From assembly GCF_900113665.1 (NCBI RefSeq), contig NZ_FOQD01000002.1, positions 124,001 to 188,000 of the forward strand: 64,000 bases of DNA. Direction: 5' to 3'. Below, one piece after another: positions 43,419 to 52,354 of the stretch (its first letter is position 1; the number at the start of each line of letters is the position of its first letter). The notes under the pieces were generated by a model that was not told where the DNA came from, did no database searches, and worked only from the letters and a program-made list of their open reading frames with translations. The stretch comes from Planctomicrobium piriforme. GTDB taxonomy: Bacteria; Planctomycetota; Planctomycetia; Planctomycetales; Planctomycetaceae. Position numbers and translations under genes: made by a program.

Positions 43419-43909
43419 GCGGCTTCCCAGCCGGACTGCAACTGTTGATCGAGAGCCCGTCGCAATTCAGAAATTTCAGATTCAGAAAGCTGTTGATCGC
43501 GCACCAGAAACGGCCCTTCGCCGCGCGAGCCAGAAAGTTCCAGCAGGTCAACGTCATCCCGCTGCTGCGTGCCGTCGAGTTTCAAACGCCGCTTCTGCAG
43601 CAGCGACAACGCCAGCACATAGCACAGTTTTTCCTGCAGCGGATTGGGGGACTCCGCCATCTGTTCCAGATACTTCAGCAAGATTTCCGGATCGGTGACC
43701 GTGGCTCCGCGTGCATCGACTGACGGCACCCGGCACCGCCAGAAACCGACGGCATCTGCTGGCAGGCCTTTCCAGCCCTCCGCGCTGTAGTCCAGCCGCT
43801 CCTGCTGCCCGTTGCGTTCGACCAGGACCGAATAACACTGCGAGCCAGGGGCGAGCGGCTTGCCCGTCCCCGCACAGGTTTTCGTCATCGGTCGAAAGCG
43901 ATATTCCAT
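43415..43909 (-). CDS. Conserved hypothetical protein
   Basis: 164 residues, no signal peptide. It begins with KTCAGTGKPLAPGSQCYSVL, a pair of cysteines spaced like a treble-clef or zinc-ribbon start, then DYSAEGWKGL and VGFWRCRVP; the C-terminus is helical. Such short Cys-rich proteins recur in planctomycete genomes upstream of outer-membrane lipoproteins, but I cannot name the family. It is translationally coupled (ATGA) to the lipoprotein gene. Confidence 0.7.
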   Translation of the reverse strand: MEYRFRPMTKTCAGTGKPLAPGSQCYSVLVERNGQQERLDYSAEGWKGLPADAVGFWRCRVPSVDARGATVTDPEILLKYLEQMAESPNPLQEKLCYVLALSLLQKRRLKLDGTQQRDDVDLLELSGSRGEGPFLVRDQQLSESEISELRRALDQQLQSGWEAA

Positions 43910-44305
43910 GATGAGCCCAGCATGACGGCGGCAGCGCGCAGGTCAGAACGCCCCCTCCGTGCGGGCGGAATCCTAAAGCGGATCGCAGTTTGAGCTCAAG
44001 ACGAGTTCCGGTCAGAGTGCGTTTCCCAGTCACTCCATCCCGCCATTACGAGCCTTTCTCTGTGCCACCAAAGCCCCTGGTCTCTCTCTCCCTCGCCCCG
44101 GTACCCCGGGGAGAGGGCCGGGGTGAGGGGAAATTGGCTCAGACTTCCCTCGCAGATTGATCCCCTCAATGAACGGGCAGGACAGAGATCACCAGGCCGG
44201 GATATCTCCATCCGCAAACCTCATCTTTACCCGATGCGACTGAACTCATTAAGTTCCCGCGCACAAATCGGATATTCCTGAGTTTTCATTTGCCAGGAGG
44301 GCACT
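43910..44305. other. Divergent spacer with an R1 repeat
   Basis: 396 bp between divergent genes. It contains the third R1 hairpin at 44088-44135. AGGAGG at 44295-44300 is the ribosome-binding site of the next gene. No additional reading frame with coding character was found. Confidence 0.6.
44088..44135 (+). repeat. GC-rich hairpin repeat, family R1 (copy 3)
   Basis: CTCGCCCCGGTACCCCGGGG followed by AGAGGGCCGGGGTGAGGGG; slightly shortened relative to the 7140 copy, same orientation. Confidence 0.85.
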
Positions 44306-44974
44306 TTGACGCGAAACATCTGGACATCTCTGGCCACCGTCGCCGCATCATGCGCGTGTTCTCTGGCTATTTTGTGGGGACTGCAGGGCCAGTCGGGCGT
44401 GGCCGTCGTCGATCTGGACGAAGTCGCCAAGCAACTCGGTCGCGATCTCGAAATCCAGAGTTCCATTCAGATTCAGACCGAACAATTGCAGCAGAAGCTG
44501 AGCGCCGCGGAACAAAGCGCCGCCGCCCAGTTGACGGAAGTCCGCAAGCCCTTTGGCGAGCACCCCACCGCCGCTCAGGAAGAACAGTTCCGCCGTCTCC
44601 AGCAATCGGCTCAGTCTCAACTGGCCCAGTTGAAGCAAAAAGCAGAGCAGGAAATTGCGGCCCATCGCCAGCAGTTGGTCGCGCGTTTCAAAGCCGAAGC
44701 CCGTCCCATTGCCGCGAAAATTGCTCGAAAGCACCGCTTCGGGACCGTCGTCACCAAGAACGACAGCTTCCTGTTTTCATTCGATGAAGCGGTCGACATC
44801 ACCGCCGACGTTGTGGCCGCACTCGGCGAATCGCGCCCCGCGACGGCGGATGCGAAAGAGGCCGCACCGCGCGCGACTGCCCGTCCGTTGCCGACGTTGA
44901 ATCAGCCGGATGCCCCAGCGGCCCCGACCGTGCGTCAGGTCACCCACGAAGAGTTCCTGCCGGCCACGCGGTAA
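44306..44974 (+). CDS. OmpH/Skp-like coiled-coil protein
   Basis: 222 residues. An N-terminal hydrophobic stretch (TVAASCACSLAILWGL) suits a signal or anchor. VAVVDLDEVAKQLG is the typical OmpH/Skp opening strand, followed by a long Gln/Ala/Glu-rich coiled coil (QSQLAQLKQKAEQEIAAHRQQL) and a compact C-terminal strand (FGTVVTKNDSFLF), then a Pro/Ala-rich tail. Skp proteins chaperone outer-membrane proteins in the periplasm. TTG 44306 is chosen because AGGAGG lies exactly 5 bp upstream. Confidence 0.73.
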   Translation: MTRNIWTSLATVAASCACSLAILWGLQGQSGVAVVDLDEVAKQLGRDLEIQSSIQIQTEQLQQKLSAAEQSAAAQLTEVRKPFGEHPTAAQEEQFRRLQQSAQSQLAQLKQKAEQEIAAHRQQLVARFKAEARPIAAKIARKHRFGTVVTKNDSFLFSFDEAVDITADVVAALGESRPATADAKEAAPRATARPLPTLNQPDAPAAPTVRQVTHEEFLPATR

Positions 44975-44992
44975 CCCGGCGGGCAGTGGCTG

Positions 44993-45059
44993 AAAAAAAG
45001 CAGAGAGGGTTCAGGCGCGATCCATTGATCGCGCCGACCCATTGAGCATTTTTACTTTT
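44993..45059. terminator. Bidirectional terminator-like hairpin
   Basis: Stem GGCGCGATC (45014-45022) and GATCGCGCC (45027-45035) with a CATT loop. A T-rich run follows on the plus strand (45049-45059) and an A-run (44993-44999) gives T's on the minus strand. It sits between two convergent genes. Confidence 0.65.
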
Positions 45060-45144
45060 CGTCTGTCGTGTTCCGCAGGCGATTATGGCAGTTTTTAACA
45101 AGTGAAAACCGTCCATTCGCCTGCCCCCGGTAGAGCACACCGCT

Positions 45145-45567
45145 CTAACTGTTCCAGGTATCGACGATCCGGCCGGAGTTCAGATCGATGAAACGGCCCG
45201 GATCGTAGCGCTCCGGCGTCTCCGCCAGAATCCGCAGCCAGATCGAGTTCCCCTGGAAGTAACCGCTGACAGCCAGATGGCTCTTCAGCTCATCGGTCTC
45301 ATTCAGCGCCAGCGGCTGCCAACTGGCAGACTCGACGACGTCGAACACATGCATGAGGTCGACCACGTCGACCACATACAGGCACGACAGCCGTTCGCCG
45401 TCATGCTCGCCGCCGACCAGCTCAGTCGGGGAAATGAAGATCGACACTTCCCAGGTCTGATCCGCGTGAATGTAGTGGCAACCAATCGGCGGAAGCTCCT
45501 CCACCGCGTGCAGACAGCCGCAGACTCCCTCAACAAATTCACTCAGCCACTGCGGTTGCGCTGGCAT
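45145..45567 (-). CDS. Hypothetical protein
   Basis: 140 residues from ATG 45567. The protein is soluble, acidic and unlike any family I recognise; it contains IGCHYIHADQTWEVSIFISPTE and YVVDVVDLMHVFDVV, reading as alternating beta strands. The frame stays open upstream to a TTG at 45696, so a longer start is possible. It lies downstream of map in the same direction but is separated from it by about 320 bp. Confidence 0.55.
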   Translation of the reverse strand: MPAQPQWLSEFVEGVCGCLHAVEELPPIGCHYIHADQTWEVSIFISPTELVGGEHDGERLSCLYVVDVVDLMHVFDVVESASWQPLALNETDELKSHLAVSGYFQGNSIWLRILAETPERYDPGRFIDLNSGRIVDTWNS

Positions 45568-45888
45568 GCTCTGCTCGACAGTCAATGCTGACAGGCGCCG
45601 TTGCCTGCCGAAGAGGTGATCCTTGTCTGCCCTGGGTACGTTGCAGCGCTCAACACACTCGCGCAGTGTGAACAGACGCTGCCCCATCGAACTCAATGCA
45701 ATCCAGATGCCGGTTTGTTCAGGTTTCAGTCAGCTTGCTGCGAACAGAAACATCTCATGCGAAACGTTGCGAATTTGCATCTCGCAGACGAACGCATTGG
45801 CAGTCGCGTTGTCGTTCGGCCACAGCGGCGCTCTGCAGCCTGAACAGTGTCAGGCGAGCGCCGTCAAGGATGTTGAACACTCGCCAGG
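45568..45888. other. Spacer between map and the hypothetical gene
   Basis: 321 bp. Apart from the possible N-terminal extension of the downstream gene, no gene, terminator or repeat could be supported. Confidence 0.4.
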
Positions 45889-46677
45889 TCACGCCGTAGC
45901 AGCGCCGACCCCTTCCGTCAGCAGCACCGGCCCCTCGGCCGTGACCGCGATCGTATGTTCGAAGTGCACGCTACGTCGGCCGTCGGCGGTCACCGCAGTC
46001 CAGTGATCCTTCAGAATCCGCACGTTCGCGGTCCCGGCGTTGATCATGGGTTCGATCGCCAGCACCAGCCCCGGCTGGATCGGGAAATCCTCATCCCGCA
46101 TGTCGGCCCGAAAGTAGTTGGGCACCTGCGGCGGCTCGTGCATCGTACGGCCAATTCCGTGCCCGACGAACTTCTCCACGACCGAAAACCCGGCCGCCTT
46201 CGTCACCTTCTCCATCTCCCGCGCAATCTGTGACCAGCGGGTGTGCCGACGGAGCCCGTCGATCGCCGCCTGCAGCGTCGCCTTGCCGGCCTCCATCAGT
46301 CGCCTGCCCTCGTCATCGACTTCACCCACCGCGTACGTCCAGGCCGAATCCCCGCACCAGCCGTTCAGCTTGCAGCCGGTATCGACACTGACGAGATCCC
46401 CGGCCTTCAGGACAGTGTCGCCAGGGATGCCATGCACGATCGCCTCATTGACGCTGATACAGGTGACCGCCGGAAACGGCACCTTGCCAGGGAAGTTCTT
46501 GAAGAGCGGGACAGCGCGATGTTCCTGAAACAGCTTCTCGATCGCGGCGTCAATCGCGCCCGTCGTCACCCCGGGCGCAATCATGCTCGCAGCGATGCGA
46601 TGTGCCTGGGCGACGAGCTGGCCTGCAGCTCGCATCAACTCAATTTCCCGCGGACTCTTCAAAACGATCATTGCCAT
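45889..46677 (-). CDS. map: Type I methionine aminopeptidase
   Basis: A 262-residue enzyme removing the initiator Met from nascent proteins. The metal ligands are visible: Asp in VSVDTGCKLNGWCGDSAW (two Asps), His in GHGIGRTMHE, Glu in LVLAIEPMI and Glu in VHFEHTIAVT. ATG 46677 is used; a second ATG six bases later is equally usable. In many bacteria map follows secY-adk; here it follows secY directly, with adk absent and a terminator in between. The usual infA-rpmJ-rpsM block does not follow. Confidence 0.95.
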   Translation of the reverse strand: MAMIVLKSPREIELMRAAGQLVAQAHRIAASMIAPGVTTGAIDAAIEKLFQEHRAVPLFKNFPGKVPFPAVTCISVNEAIVHGIPGDTVLKAGDLVSVDTGCKLNGWCGDSAWTYAVGEVDDEGRRLMEAGKATLQAAIDGLRRHTRWSQIAREMEKVTKAAGFSVVEKFVGHGIGRTMHEPPQVPNYFRADMRDEDFPIQPGLVLAIEPMINAGTANVRILKDHWTAVTADGRRSVHFEHTIAVTAEGPVLLTEGVGAATA

Positions 46678-46727
46678 GCGTCGCACTCTCATCCCGGACG
46701 AGGGCAGCCGCCAGTCGGCCTGCCCAC

Positions 46728-46756
46728 AATAAAACAACCCGGCCATGTGCCGGGTT
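46728..46756 (-). terminator. Intrinsic terminator after secY
   Basis: On the minus strand, stem AACCCGGC/GCCGGGTT with a 5-base loop is followed by GTTTTATTG. It lies between secY and map, so it likely ends or attenuates the ribosomal transcript before map. Confidence 0.75.
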
Positions 46757-46792
46757 GCTGCATTCAATTGTTCTCTGAACGTCTTGTCGAAA

Positions 46793-48157
46793 TTAGCTGG
46801 CGTCGGAATCCAGCAGGCCCGGCTTGTTTCGCATGACGAGATGGCTGTCGATCTTTTGCACCAGATCCAGTGCGACAGACACCACGATCAGCAGCCCCGT
46901 TCCCCCGTAGAAGCTGGCGACCATGTAGGAAATGTCCATGCTCGACGCGATGACCGTCGGGGTGATCGCAATCAAGGCCAGGAACCCTGCTCCGACATAG
47001 GTAATGCGAACCATCACCTGATCCAGGTATTTCTCAGTGTGCGAGCCCGGTCGATAACCCGGCACAAAGCTGCCGTAGTCCTTCAGGTTCTCGGCCATGT
47101 CCTTCGGATTGAACGTAATGCTCGTCCAGAAGTAGCAGAAGAAGTAGATCAGGGCGACGTAGAAGAGGTTGTAGAGCAGCCCTCGACCGCCTCCGTTAAA
47201 GGCGCTGTCCAGCGTGACCAGTACGGCGTTCTCAGGGAACAGCGAACGTGACCAGGTGATCGCTGCCGCCGGAATCATGAGCAGGCTCGATGCGAAGATG
47301 ATCGGCATCACGCCGGCCTGGTTCACCCGCAGCGGAAGGAACTGCATCTGTCCCCCCAGCACGCGACGGCCGCGAACGTGTTTGGCACTTTGAATGGGAA
47401 TTCGGCGCTGTGCCTGGGTGATCGCAATCACCGCCAGCACGACCGCGACGAACAACACCGCCAAGGGCATCAGCTTGTCGATCCCGGCCGCGGTCCCCAG
47501 TCCAATGCCGCCGCCGTTCAGGGCGGGTCGCAACAGTTCCAGTCCGGCTGCCGGCATCTGGGCGAGAATCCCCGCCATAATCAGCAGCGAGATCCCGTTG
47601 CCGACCCCGTATTCGTCAATCTGCTCCCCGATCCACATGAGCAGCAGCGTGCCTGCCGTCATCGTGATCGTGGCGATGATCTGGAAGAAGAAGGTGTTGT
47701 AGTCTTCCAGAATCAGCCCGCCCCCCAGCCTGCCGCTGGCGAGCATGTTGATCCAGAAGTAACTTTGTCCAAGACAAATCAGAACGGTGGCGTACCGGGT
47801 ATATTCATTGATCTTCTTGCGGCCCGATTCACCCTCCTTCTGCAACTGCTCGAGCGGCGGATACACCTGCCCCAGCAACTGGAAGATAATGGAGGCCGAA
47901 ATGTAGGGCATGATCCCCAGGCCGAAGATGGTCGCGTTCCCCAGGCGAGAGGCGGACAGCAAGGCCACCGCCTGCATGACCTGACCAATCCCCTGCTGTT
48001 GCTGCAGCTTCTTGAAGGTGGCCGCGAACTCTTCCTGGTTCACAAACGGCAGCGGGATGGAGAATCCCATCCGGTACACGGCCAGCAGGATCAGCGTGAT
48101 CACAAACTTCTGCCGCAATTCCGGAATTGCGAGAATCATTCTGAGCCGAGACAGCAT
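46793..48157 (-). CDS. secY: Protein translocase subunit SecY
   Basis: A 454-residue polytopic protein with about ten membrane helices, the channel of the Sec translocon. Recognisable parts are the cytoplasmic start (IPELRQKFVITLILLAVYRMGFSIPLP), the plug-proximal region, GNGISLLIMAGIL, and the C-terminal VRITYVGAGFLALIAITPT. A Gly/Gln-rich loop (KKLQQQQGIG) follows helix 1. It is the last gene of the spc part of the cluster, 231 bp after rplO. Confidence 0.96.
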   Translation of the reverse strand: MLSRLRMILAIPELRQKFVITLILLAVYRMGFSIPLPFVNQEEFAATFKKLQQQQGIGQVMQAVALLSASRLGNATIFGLGIMPYISASIIFQLLGQVYPPLEQLQKEGESGRKKINEYTRYATVLICLGQSYFWINMLASGRLGGGLILEDYNTFFFQIIATITMTAGTLLLMWIGEQIDEYGVGNGISLLIMAGILAQMPAAGLELLRPALNGGGIGLGTAAGIDKLMPLAVLFVAVVLAVIAITQAQRRIPIQSAKHVRGRRVLGGQMQFLPLRVNQAGVMPIIFASSLLMIPAAAITWSRSLFPENAVLVTLDSAFNGGGRGLLYNLFYVALIYFFCYFWTSITFNPKDMAENLKDYGSFVPGYRPGSHTEKYLDQVMVRITYVGAGFLALIAITPTVIASSMDISYMVASFYGGTGLLIVVSVALDLVQKIDSHLVMRNKPGLLDSDAS

Positions 48158-48388
48158 CGGTAATCCTTTATCGTGCGGACCGCATCACAGCGGCCGCGAT
48201 CTGACGGCCCCTCAGAGACAGGGACAGCAGCCGCCCGACAAGGACACGGCGTCCGATCGAGTGACCTGCAGACAAGGGGATATGAAATTCCCCCCGGTCA
48301 ATGCAAGTCCAACCCACCCCGTCGCCGCAGTTTCTCGAAGTCCACCCTGAAAGCAAACCCGTACTACGGCGACATCGCCCTGCAATTC

Positions 48389-48841
48389 TTACTCGCCCAG
48401 AACTTCAACTTTGCCGCCAGCGGCCTGAATCTTCTCAATCGCCGACTTCGAAAACCGCTGAGCCTTCACGGTCAGCTTCTTCGTCAGATCGCCGTCGCCC
48501 AGGATCTTGATCAGATCGTGCTGGACCTTGGCGAGACCGCGAATAGACAATGTTTCCGGAGTGACTTCGTCACCGTTCTCGAAATGCTTTTCCAGCGTCG
48601 AGATATTGATCGCAAGCACCTTGTCGGCAAAGGCGGCGTTGTTAAAGCCGCGCTTGGCAACGAGGCGGAACAGCGGCATCTGGCCCCCGGCGAAGCCCGT
48701 CCGCGAGTGATAACCGCGACGGCTGCCGGCGCCTTTGTGACCGCGTCCCGACGTTTTGCCATGTCCCGATCCCGGACCGCGGCCCAGACGCTTGCGCTTC
48801 TTCCGCTTCTGTATCCCGCGATGGACGTCGTCGATAATCAT
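48389..48841 (-). CDS. rplO: 50S ribosomal protein L15
   Basis: 150 residues. The basic Gly-rich N-terminus (KRKKRKRLGRGPGSGHGKTSGRGHKGAGSRRG) and GGQMPLFRLVAKRGFNN are diagnostic. ATG 48841 (MIIDDVHRG) is preferred; 21 upstream in-frame residues lack family character. It follows rpsE with a 148-bp spacer in which rpmD (L30) would be expected but is missing. Confidence 0.96.
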   Translation of the reverse strand: MIIDDVHRGIQKRKKRKRLGRGPGSGHGKTSGRGHKGAGSRRGYHSRTGFAGGQMPLFRLVAKRGFNNAAFADKVLAINISTLEKHFENGDEVTPETLSIRGLAKVQHDLIKILGDGDLTKKLTVKAQRFSKSAIEKIQAAGGKVEVLGE

Positions 48842-48903
48842 GACAAGCTCACTATCCGCTGAAAGCAATCGGGACCGGCCGCAAAAGCCAGCCGCCAGAC
48901 TCA

Positions 48904-48938
48904 CCTGAAATCAAAAGGCTCGGCCTGAAATCAAAAGG
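48904..48938. repeat. Short direct repeat in the rpsE-rplO spacer
   Basis: CCTGAAATCAAAAGG occurs at 48904-48918 and 48924-48938, at the place where rpmD usually lies. Confidence 0.6.
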
Positions 48939-48989
48939 CCGGGATTGTTCACCCGGCAAAACAGCACCGCTCTCGCGATGCCGCAAAAA

Positions 48990-49475
48990 TTAAATCTCCA
49001 CGCCGCGCAGCCGAACCACGTCTTCCCGGGTCCGCAGCTTCAGCAAGGCGTCGAAGGTCGCCTTCACCAGATTCACCGGGTTCGAGGAACCGCGGCTCTT
49101 CGACAGAATGTCTTTAATCCCGACCAGTTCTACCACCGAGCGCACAGTCGCTCCGGCGATGATCCCGGTACCAGGTGCGGCGGGGATCAGAAACACGCGG
49201 GATGCGCCAAAGCGGCCTTCCACCTGATGCGGAATCGTCGTGCTCTGCATCGACACCCGCTTCAGACGGCGATTCGCCTGCTTGGTCGCTTTTTCCACAG
49301 CGATCGGAACTTCCGTCCCTTTCGCGTAGCCGTAGCCGACGCGACCGTTTTCATCGCCGACGACCACCAGGGCCGCAAAGCTGAAACGACGTCCACCCTT
49401 CACGACGCAGGCACACCGCCTGATCTGAACGACGCGTTCCGGATTCTTTGTGCTATGTCCGCTCTCTGCCACCAC
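48990..49475 (-). CDS. rpsE: 30S ribosomal protein S5
   Basis: 161 residues. ERVVQIRRCACVVKGGRRFSF is the S5 opening and VGYGYAKGTEVPIAVEKA and GTGIIAGATVRSVVELVGI its C-terminal domain. GTG 49475 is chosen because GGGAG lies 8 bp upstream; the frame is open to 49499. S5 contributes to decoding accuracy. Confidence 0.96.
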   Translation of the reverse strand: MVAESGHSTKNPERVVQIRRCACVVKGGRRFSFAALVVVGDENGRVGYGYAKGTEVPIAVEKATKQANRRLKRVSMQSTTIPHQVEGRFGASRVFLIPAAPGTGIIAGATVRSVVELVGIKDILSKSRGSSNPVNLVKATFDALLKLRTREDVVRLRGVEI

Positions 49476-49552
49476 GTTGGCCACTCCCGGAACAAACACC
49501 CGTCGAACTTCTGTCCGACGGAAATCTGCTCCCGCTTAACGATATGTTCCGT

Positions 49553-49918
49553 TTAGAAATCGAGTCCCACTTCACGAGCTGCCTCGGCCAGAGCCGCAAC
49601 ACGCCCATGGTAGCTGTACGATCCACGATCGAAGGCCACATGCTTGATCCCGGCGGCCAAAGCCCGCTCGGCCAGTTTCTTGCCGACCAGCTTCGCAGCT
49701 TCAACATCGCTGTGCGTCTTGCCCACGCCGCCGAGGTCTTTCTCGGTGGTGCTGGCATGCACCAGCGTCCGGCCAGCTTCATCATCGATGATCTGGGCCG
49801 ACATGTGCCGGTTGCTGCGAAACACCGTCAGACGGACGCGACCGGCCGCACGGACCTTGTTACGAACGTGATGACGGCGACGCCAACGCCGCTTTGTGAC
49901 TGCTTCCTGAAGTTTCAT
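49553..49918 (-). CDS. rplR: 50S ribosomal protein L18
   Basis: 121 residues. The basic N-terminus (KRRWRRRHHVRNKVRAAG), LTVFRSNRHMSAQIID and the C-terminal VAFDRGSYSYHGRVAALAEAAREVGLDF are diagnostic of L18, which binds 5S rRNA. Normal length and position between rplF and rpsE. Confidence 0.97.
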   Translation of the reverse strand: MKLQEAVTKRRWRRRHHVRNKVRAAGRVRLTVFRSNRHMSAQIIDDEAGRTLVHASTTEKDLGGVGKTHSDVEAAKLVGKKLAERALAAGIKHVAFDRGSYSYHGRVAALAEAAREVGLDF

Positions 49919-50012
49919 AACACCACCGCCTGTCTCAAACCGCCAGCATTTTCAGATCGAACTTCGCATCGCGGGCAACCGCAGAACCACATCGCGGCCA
50001 ACCGAACACCAA

Positions 50013-50558
50013 CTAGCTGCCGAACGCCTTTCCAGACTTCCGACGAACCACTTCGCCCACGTAGCGAATCCCTTTTCCCTTGTACGGCTCGGGCGGTCGC
50101 ACCCGACGAACGTTGGCAGCGAACTGCCCGACCGCATGCCGATCAGCACCGCGCACAATCACGAGCGTCGGCGAAGCCACTTCGCAGATCACCCCGTCCG
50201 GCAGCGGCAGCTTGATAATATTCGCATAACCGACCTGCAACGACAACACCTTGCCCTGCAAAGTCGCCTGATAACCGACGCCCTGAATTTCAAGACGCTT
50301 TTCCCAGGGAGTCTGCACGCCCTGAACGTTGTTGGCGATGATCGCACGGGTCAAGCCGTGCAAAGCACGATTCTGACGCAGATCGTCGGGACGGCCCACG
50401 GTAATCACGCGGCCGGCAGCATCCCAGGAGACATCCATGTTCGGATGCCAGGTGTGAGTCAGCTCGCCGTTCTTCCCTTTGATTTTGATCGAGCTGTCGT
50501 TGACGGTCACGTCAACGCCGGCTGCAACAGGGATCGGCTTCTTTCCAATTCTCGACAT
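50013..50558 (-). CDS. rplF: 50S ribosomal protein L6
   Basis: 181 residues. MSRIGKKPIPVAAGVDV is the L6 start, GVGYQATLQGKVLSLQVGYA marks the middle, and EPYKGKGIRYVGEVVRRKSGK the end. L6 lies near the factor-binding site and sarcin-ricin loop. The gene follows rpsH after 88 bp. Confidence 0.97.
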   Translation of the reverse strand: MSRIGKKPIPVAAGVDVTVNDSSIKIKGKNGELTHTWHPNMDVSWDAAGRVITVGRPDDLRQNRALHGLTRAIIANNVQGVQTPWEKRLEIQGVGYQATLQGKVLSLQVGYANIIKLPLPDGVICEVASPTLVIVRGADRHAVGQFAANVRRVRPPEPYKGKGIRYVGEVVRRKSGKAFGS

Positions 50559-50646
50559 GATTCCACTCGCCTTGTTCAGCCCCAGGCCAGGTTCTCACCC
50601 GACGGACTGAATCAGTTGCTTGATGTGATCGCAATCACAGATTTCG

Positions 50647-51042
50647 TTACCAGACCTCGCACACCACTTCGCCGCCAACGTGCTTGGCTTTGGCTTCGCG
50701 GCTGCTGAGCATTCCCTGATTGGTCGACAGCACGAAGATGCCCATCCCCTGCATCACGTCCTGCAACTTGCGGGATTCCGAGTACACCCGGCGGCCAGGC
50801 TTGCTGACGCGGGTCAGACGCTGAATCACGCGCTCGCCAGTCGCGCTGTACTTCAGGTTGATCCGCAGCGTTTTCGCCGGAGCGGTATCCAGGACTTCGT
50901 AGTCCCAAATGTACCCTTCGCGCTGCAGCACGTCTGCCACGCCGGTCTTCATCTTGGACAGCGGCATATCCACATGGGGACGCTCAATCACAAGAGCGTT
51001 CCGCATCCGGGTGAGCATGTCGGCAATCGGGTCTGTCATCAT
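50647..51042 (-). CDS. rpsH: 30S ribosomal protein S8
   Basis: 131 residues. DPIADMLTRMRNALVI at the start and GMGIFVLSTNQGMLSSREAKAKHVGGEVVCEVW at the end are S8 signatures. In E. coli S8 represses the spc operon through its mRNA; whether this happens here is unknown. Its own translation start follows rpsN by 45 bp. Confidence 0.97.
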   Translation of the reverse strand: MMTDPIADMLTRMRNALVIERPHVDMPLSKMKTGVADVLQREGYIWDYEVLDTAPAKTLRINLKYSATGERVIQRLTRVSKPGRRVYSESRKLQDVMQGMGIFVLSTNQGMLSSREAKAKHVGGEVVCEVW

Positions 51043-51087
51043 GGTCGTGTCGTTCCTGCACCGCCCGTCGAAACGGGAACCGGCGTC

Positions 51088-51273
51088 TTACCAGCTGGCC
51101 TTCTTCGCACCCGGAACCAGGCCGTTCAGGCACAGGCTTCGGAAACAGATTCGGCAAATCTTGAATTTCTGATACACCGCACGCGGACGACCGCAGAGTT
51201 GGCAGCGCCGTACAAGACGGCTGCTGAACTTGGGGGTCTTCTTGGATTTCGCAACCTGGGCTTTTGTCGCCAT
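51088..51273 (-). CDS. rpsN: 30S ribosomal protein S14, zinc (type Z)
   Basis: 61 residues from ATG 51273, the usual length of type Z S14. RCQLCGRPRAVYQKFKICRICFR carries the CxxC...CxxC zinc ribbon. An in-frame ATG at 51291 would add six residues not found in the family. Confidence 0.95.
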   Translation of the reverse strand: MATKAQVAKSKKTPKFSSRLVRRCQLCGRPRAVYQKFKICRICFRSLCLNGLVPGAKKASW

Positions 51274-51324
51274 CTTATCATTCCCTGCCATCGATGACCG
51301 GACGTCCGCCCGATCATCAGCTGA

Positions 51325-51888
51325 TTAACGCCCGAGCCCTTTGCCTTCGCGGAAGGGCATGCCAAATTCCTTGAGGAGCAACCGCGCTTCGTCGTCGGTC
51401 TTGGCCGTCGTCACGATCGCGATGTTCATCCCCTGGATGTTCTTCACTTTGTCTGCATTGATTTCCGGAAACACAACCTGCTCGTTGAGTCCCAGGCTGT
51501 AGTTGCCGCGGCCGTCGAACGCCTTGGGATTGATTCCGCGAAAGTCGCGAACCCGGGGCAGCACGAGATTGATCAGCCGATCCAGAAACTCGTACATCCG
51601 CTGGCTACGCAGAGTCACGCAGCCGCCAATCTTCATCCCCTCACGCAGCTTGAAATTCGCGACAGACTTCCGGGCAATTCGAACCGAGGGCTTCTGGCCT
51701 GAGATCTGGGCCAGGTGCTCCATCGCTTCATCCAGAATCTTCTGATCCGTCATCGCCTTGCCGACGCCCATGCTGATGACGATCTTCGTGAGCTGCGGCA
51801 GACTGTGCGGATTCTCACGACCCAGCTCCTTGGCGAGCCGCGGGACGATTTCGGTGCGATATTTTTCCAACAAGCGGGCCATGGCCAC
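51325..51888 (-). CDS. rplE: 50S ribosomal protein L5
   Basis: 187 residues. NPHSLPQLTKIVISMGVGKA, KLREGMKIGGCVTLR and NYSLGLNEQVVFPEI are characteristic. L5 binds 5S rRNA and contacts P-site tRNA. A second ATG two codons in is possible. The spacer before it is 107 bp. Confidence 0.97.
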   Translation of the reverse strand: MAMARLLEKYRTEIVPRLAKELGRENPHSLPQLTKIVISMGVGKAMTDQKILDEAMEHLAQISGQKPSVRIARKSVANFKLREGMKIGGCVTLRSQRMYEFLDRLINLVLPRVRDFRGINPKAFDGRGNYSLGLNEQVVFPEINADKVKNIQGMNIAIVTTAKTDDEARLLLKEFGMPFREGKGLGR

Positions 51889-51995
51889 TCAACCTTTATC
51901 CAACCGCCGTGATTCCTGCTCGCGCCGCACGCGGCACGACTCTCAGCTAAAAACAACCGGACAGGGCAACTCCCCGCAGGCCGGTCACACGAGAA

Positions 51996-52352
51996 CTATT
52001 TCTTCCCAACATGAGCCTTGCGAGCGGGACTGACCGTCCCGATCGTGGTCTTGCATTTCCGGCAAAACCGTTCTTTGCCGCCGTCAGCAGTAAACCGCAG
52101 GCCGAGAAGGACGCCGCGCCCGCAGCCGCTGCAGTAGTACATGACGTTGGAACTCTGAATCGGCTTTTCCATCCGCAAGCGTCCCCCCTGAGGACTCTTG
52201 GGATGTCCGCGCTTGACGTGCTTGTACACCAGATTCACGCCGTCGACGACAACCTTCTCGCCGCCTGCCAGAACCTGCTGCACCACTCGTGGCGTATCGC
52301 CTTTGTCATCGCCAGCAATGACGACAACCATGTCTCCGCGTTTGATCTTCAT
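51996..52352 (-). CDS. rplX: 50S ribosomal protein L24 with zinc-ribbon-like insert
   Basis: 118 residues. KIKRGDMVVVIAGDDKGD is the KOW motif, and KRGHPKSPQGGRLRMEKPIQSSNV the standard core. The C-terminal third has C-SG-C and C-RK-C pairs (YYCSGCGRGVLL, RFCRKCKTTIG) resembling a zinc ribbon and absent from E. coli L24. Only 2 bp separates it from rplN. Confidence 0.95.
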   Translation of the reverse strand: MKIKRGDMVVVIAGDDKGDTPRVVQQVLAGGEKVVVDGVNLVYKHVKRGHPKSPQGGRLRMEKPIQSSNVMYYCSGCGRGVLLGLRFTADGGKERFCRKCKTTIGTVSPARKAHVGKK

Positions 52353-52354
52353 CG

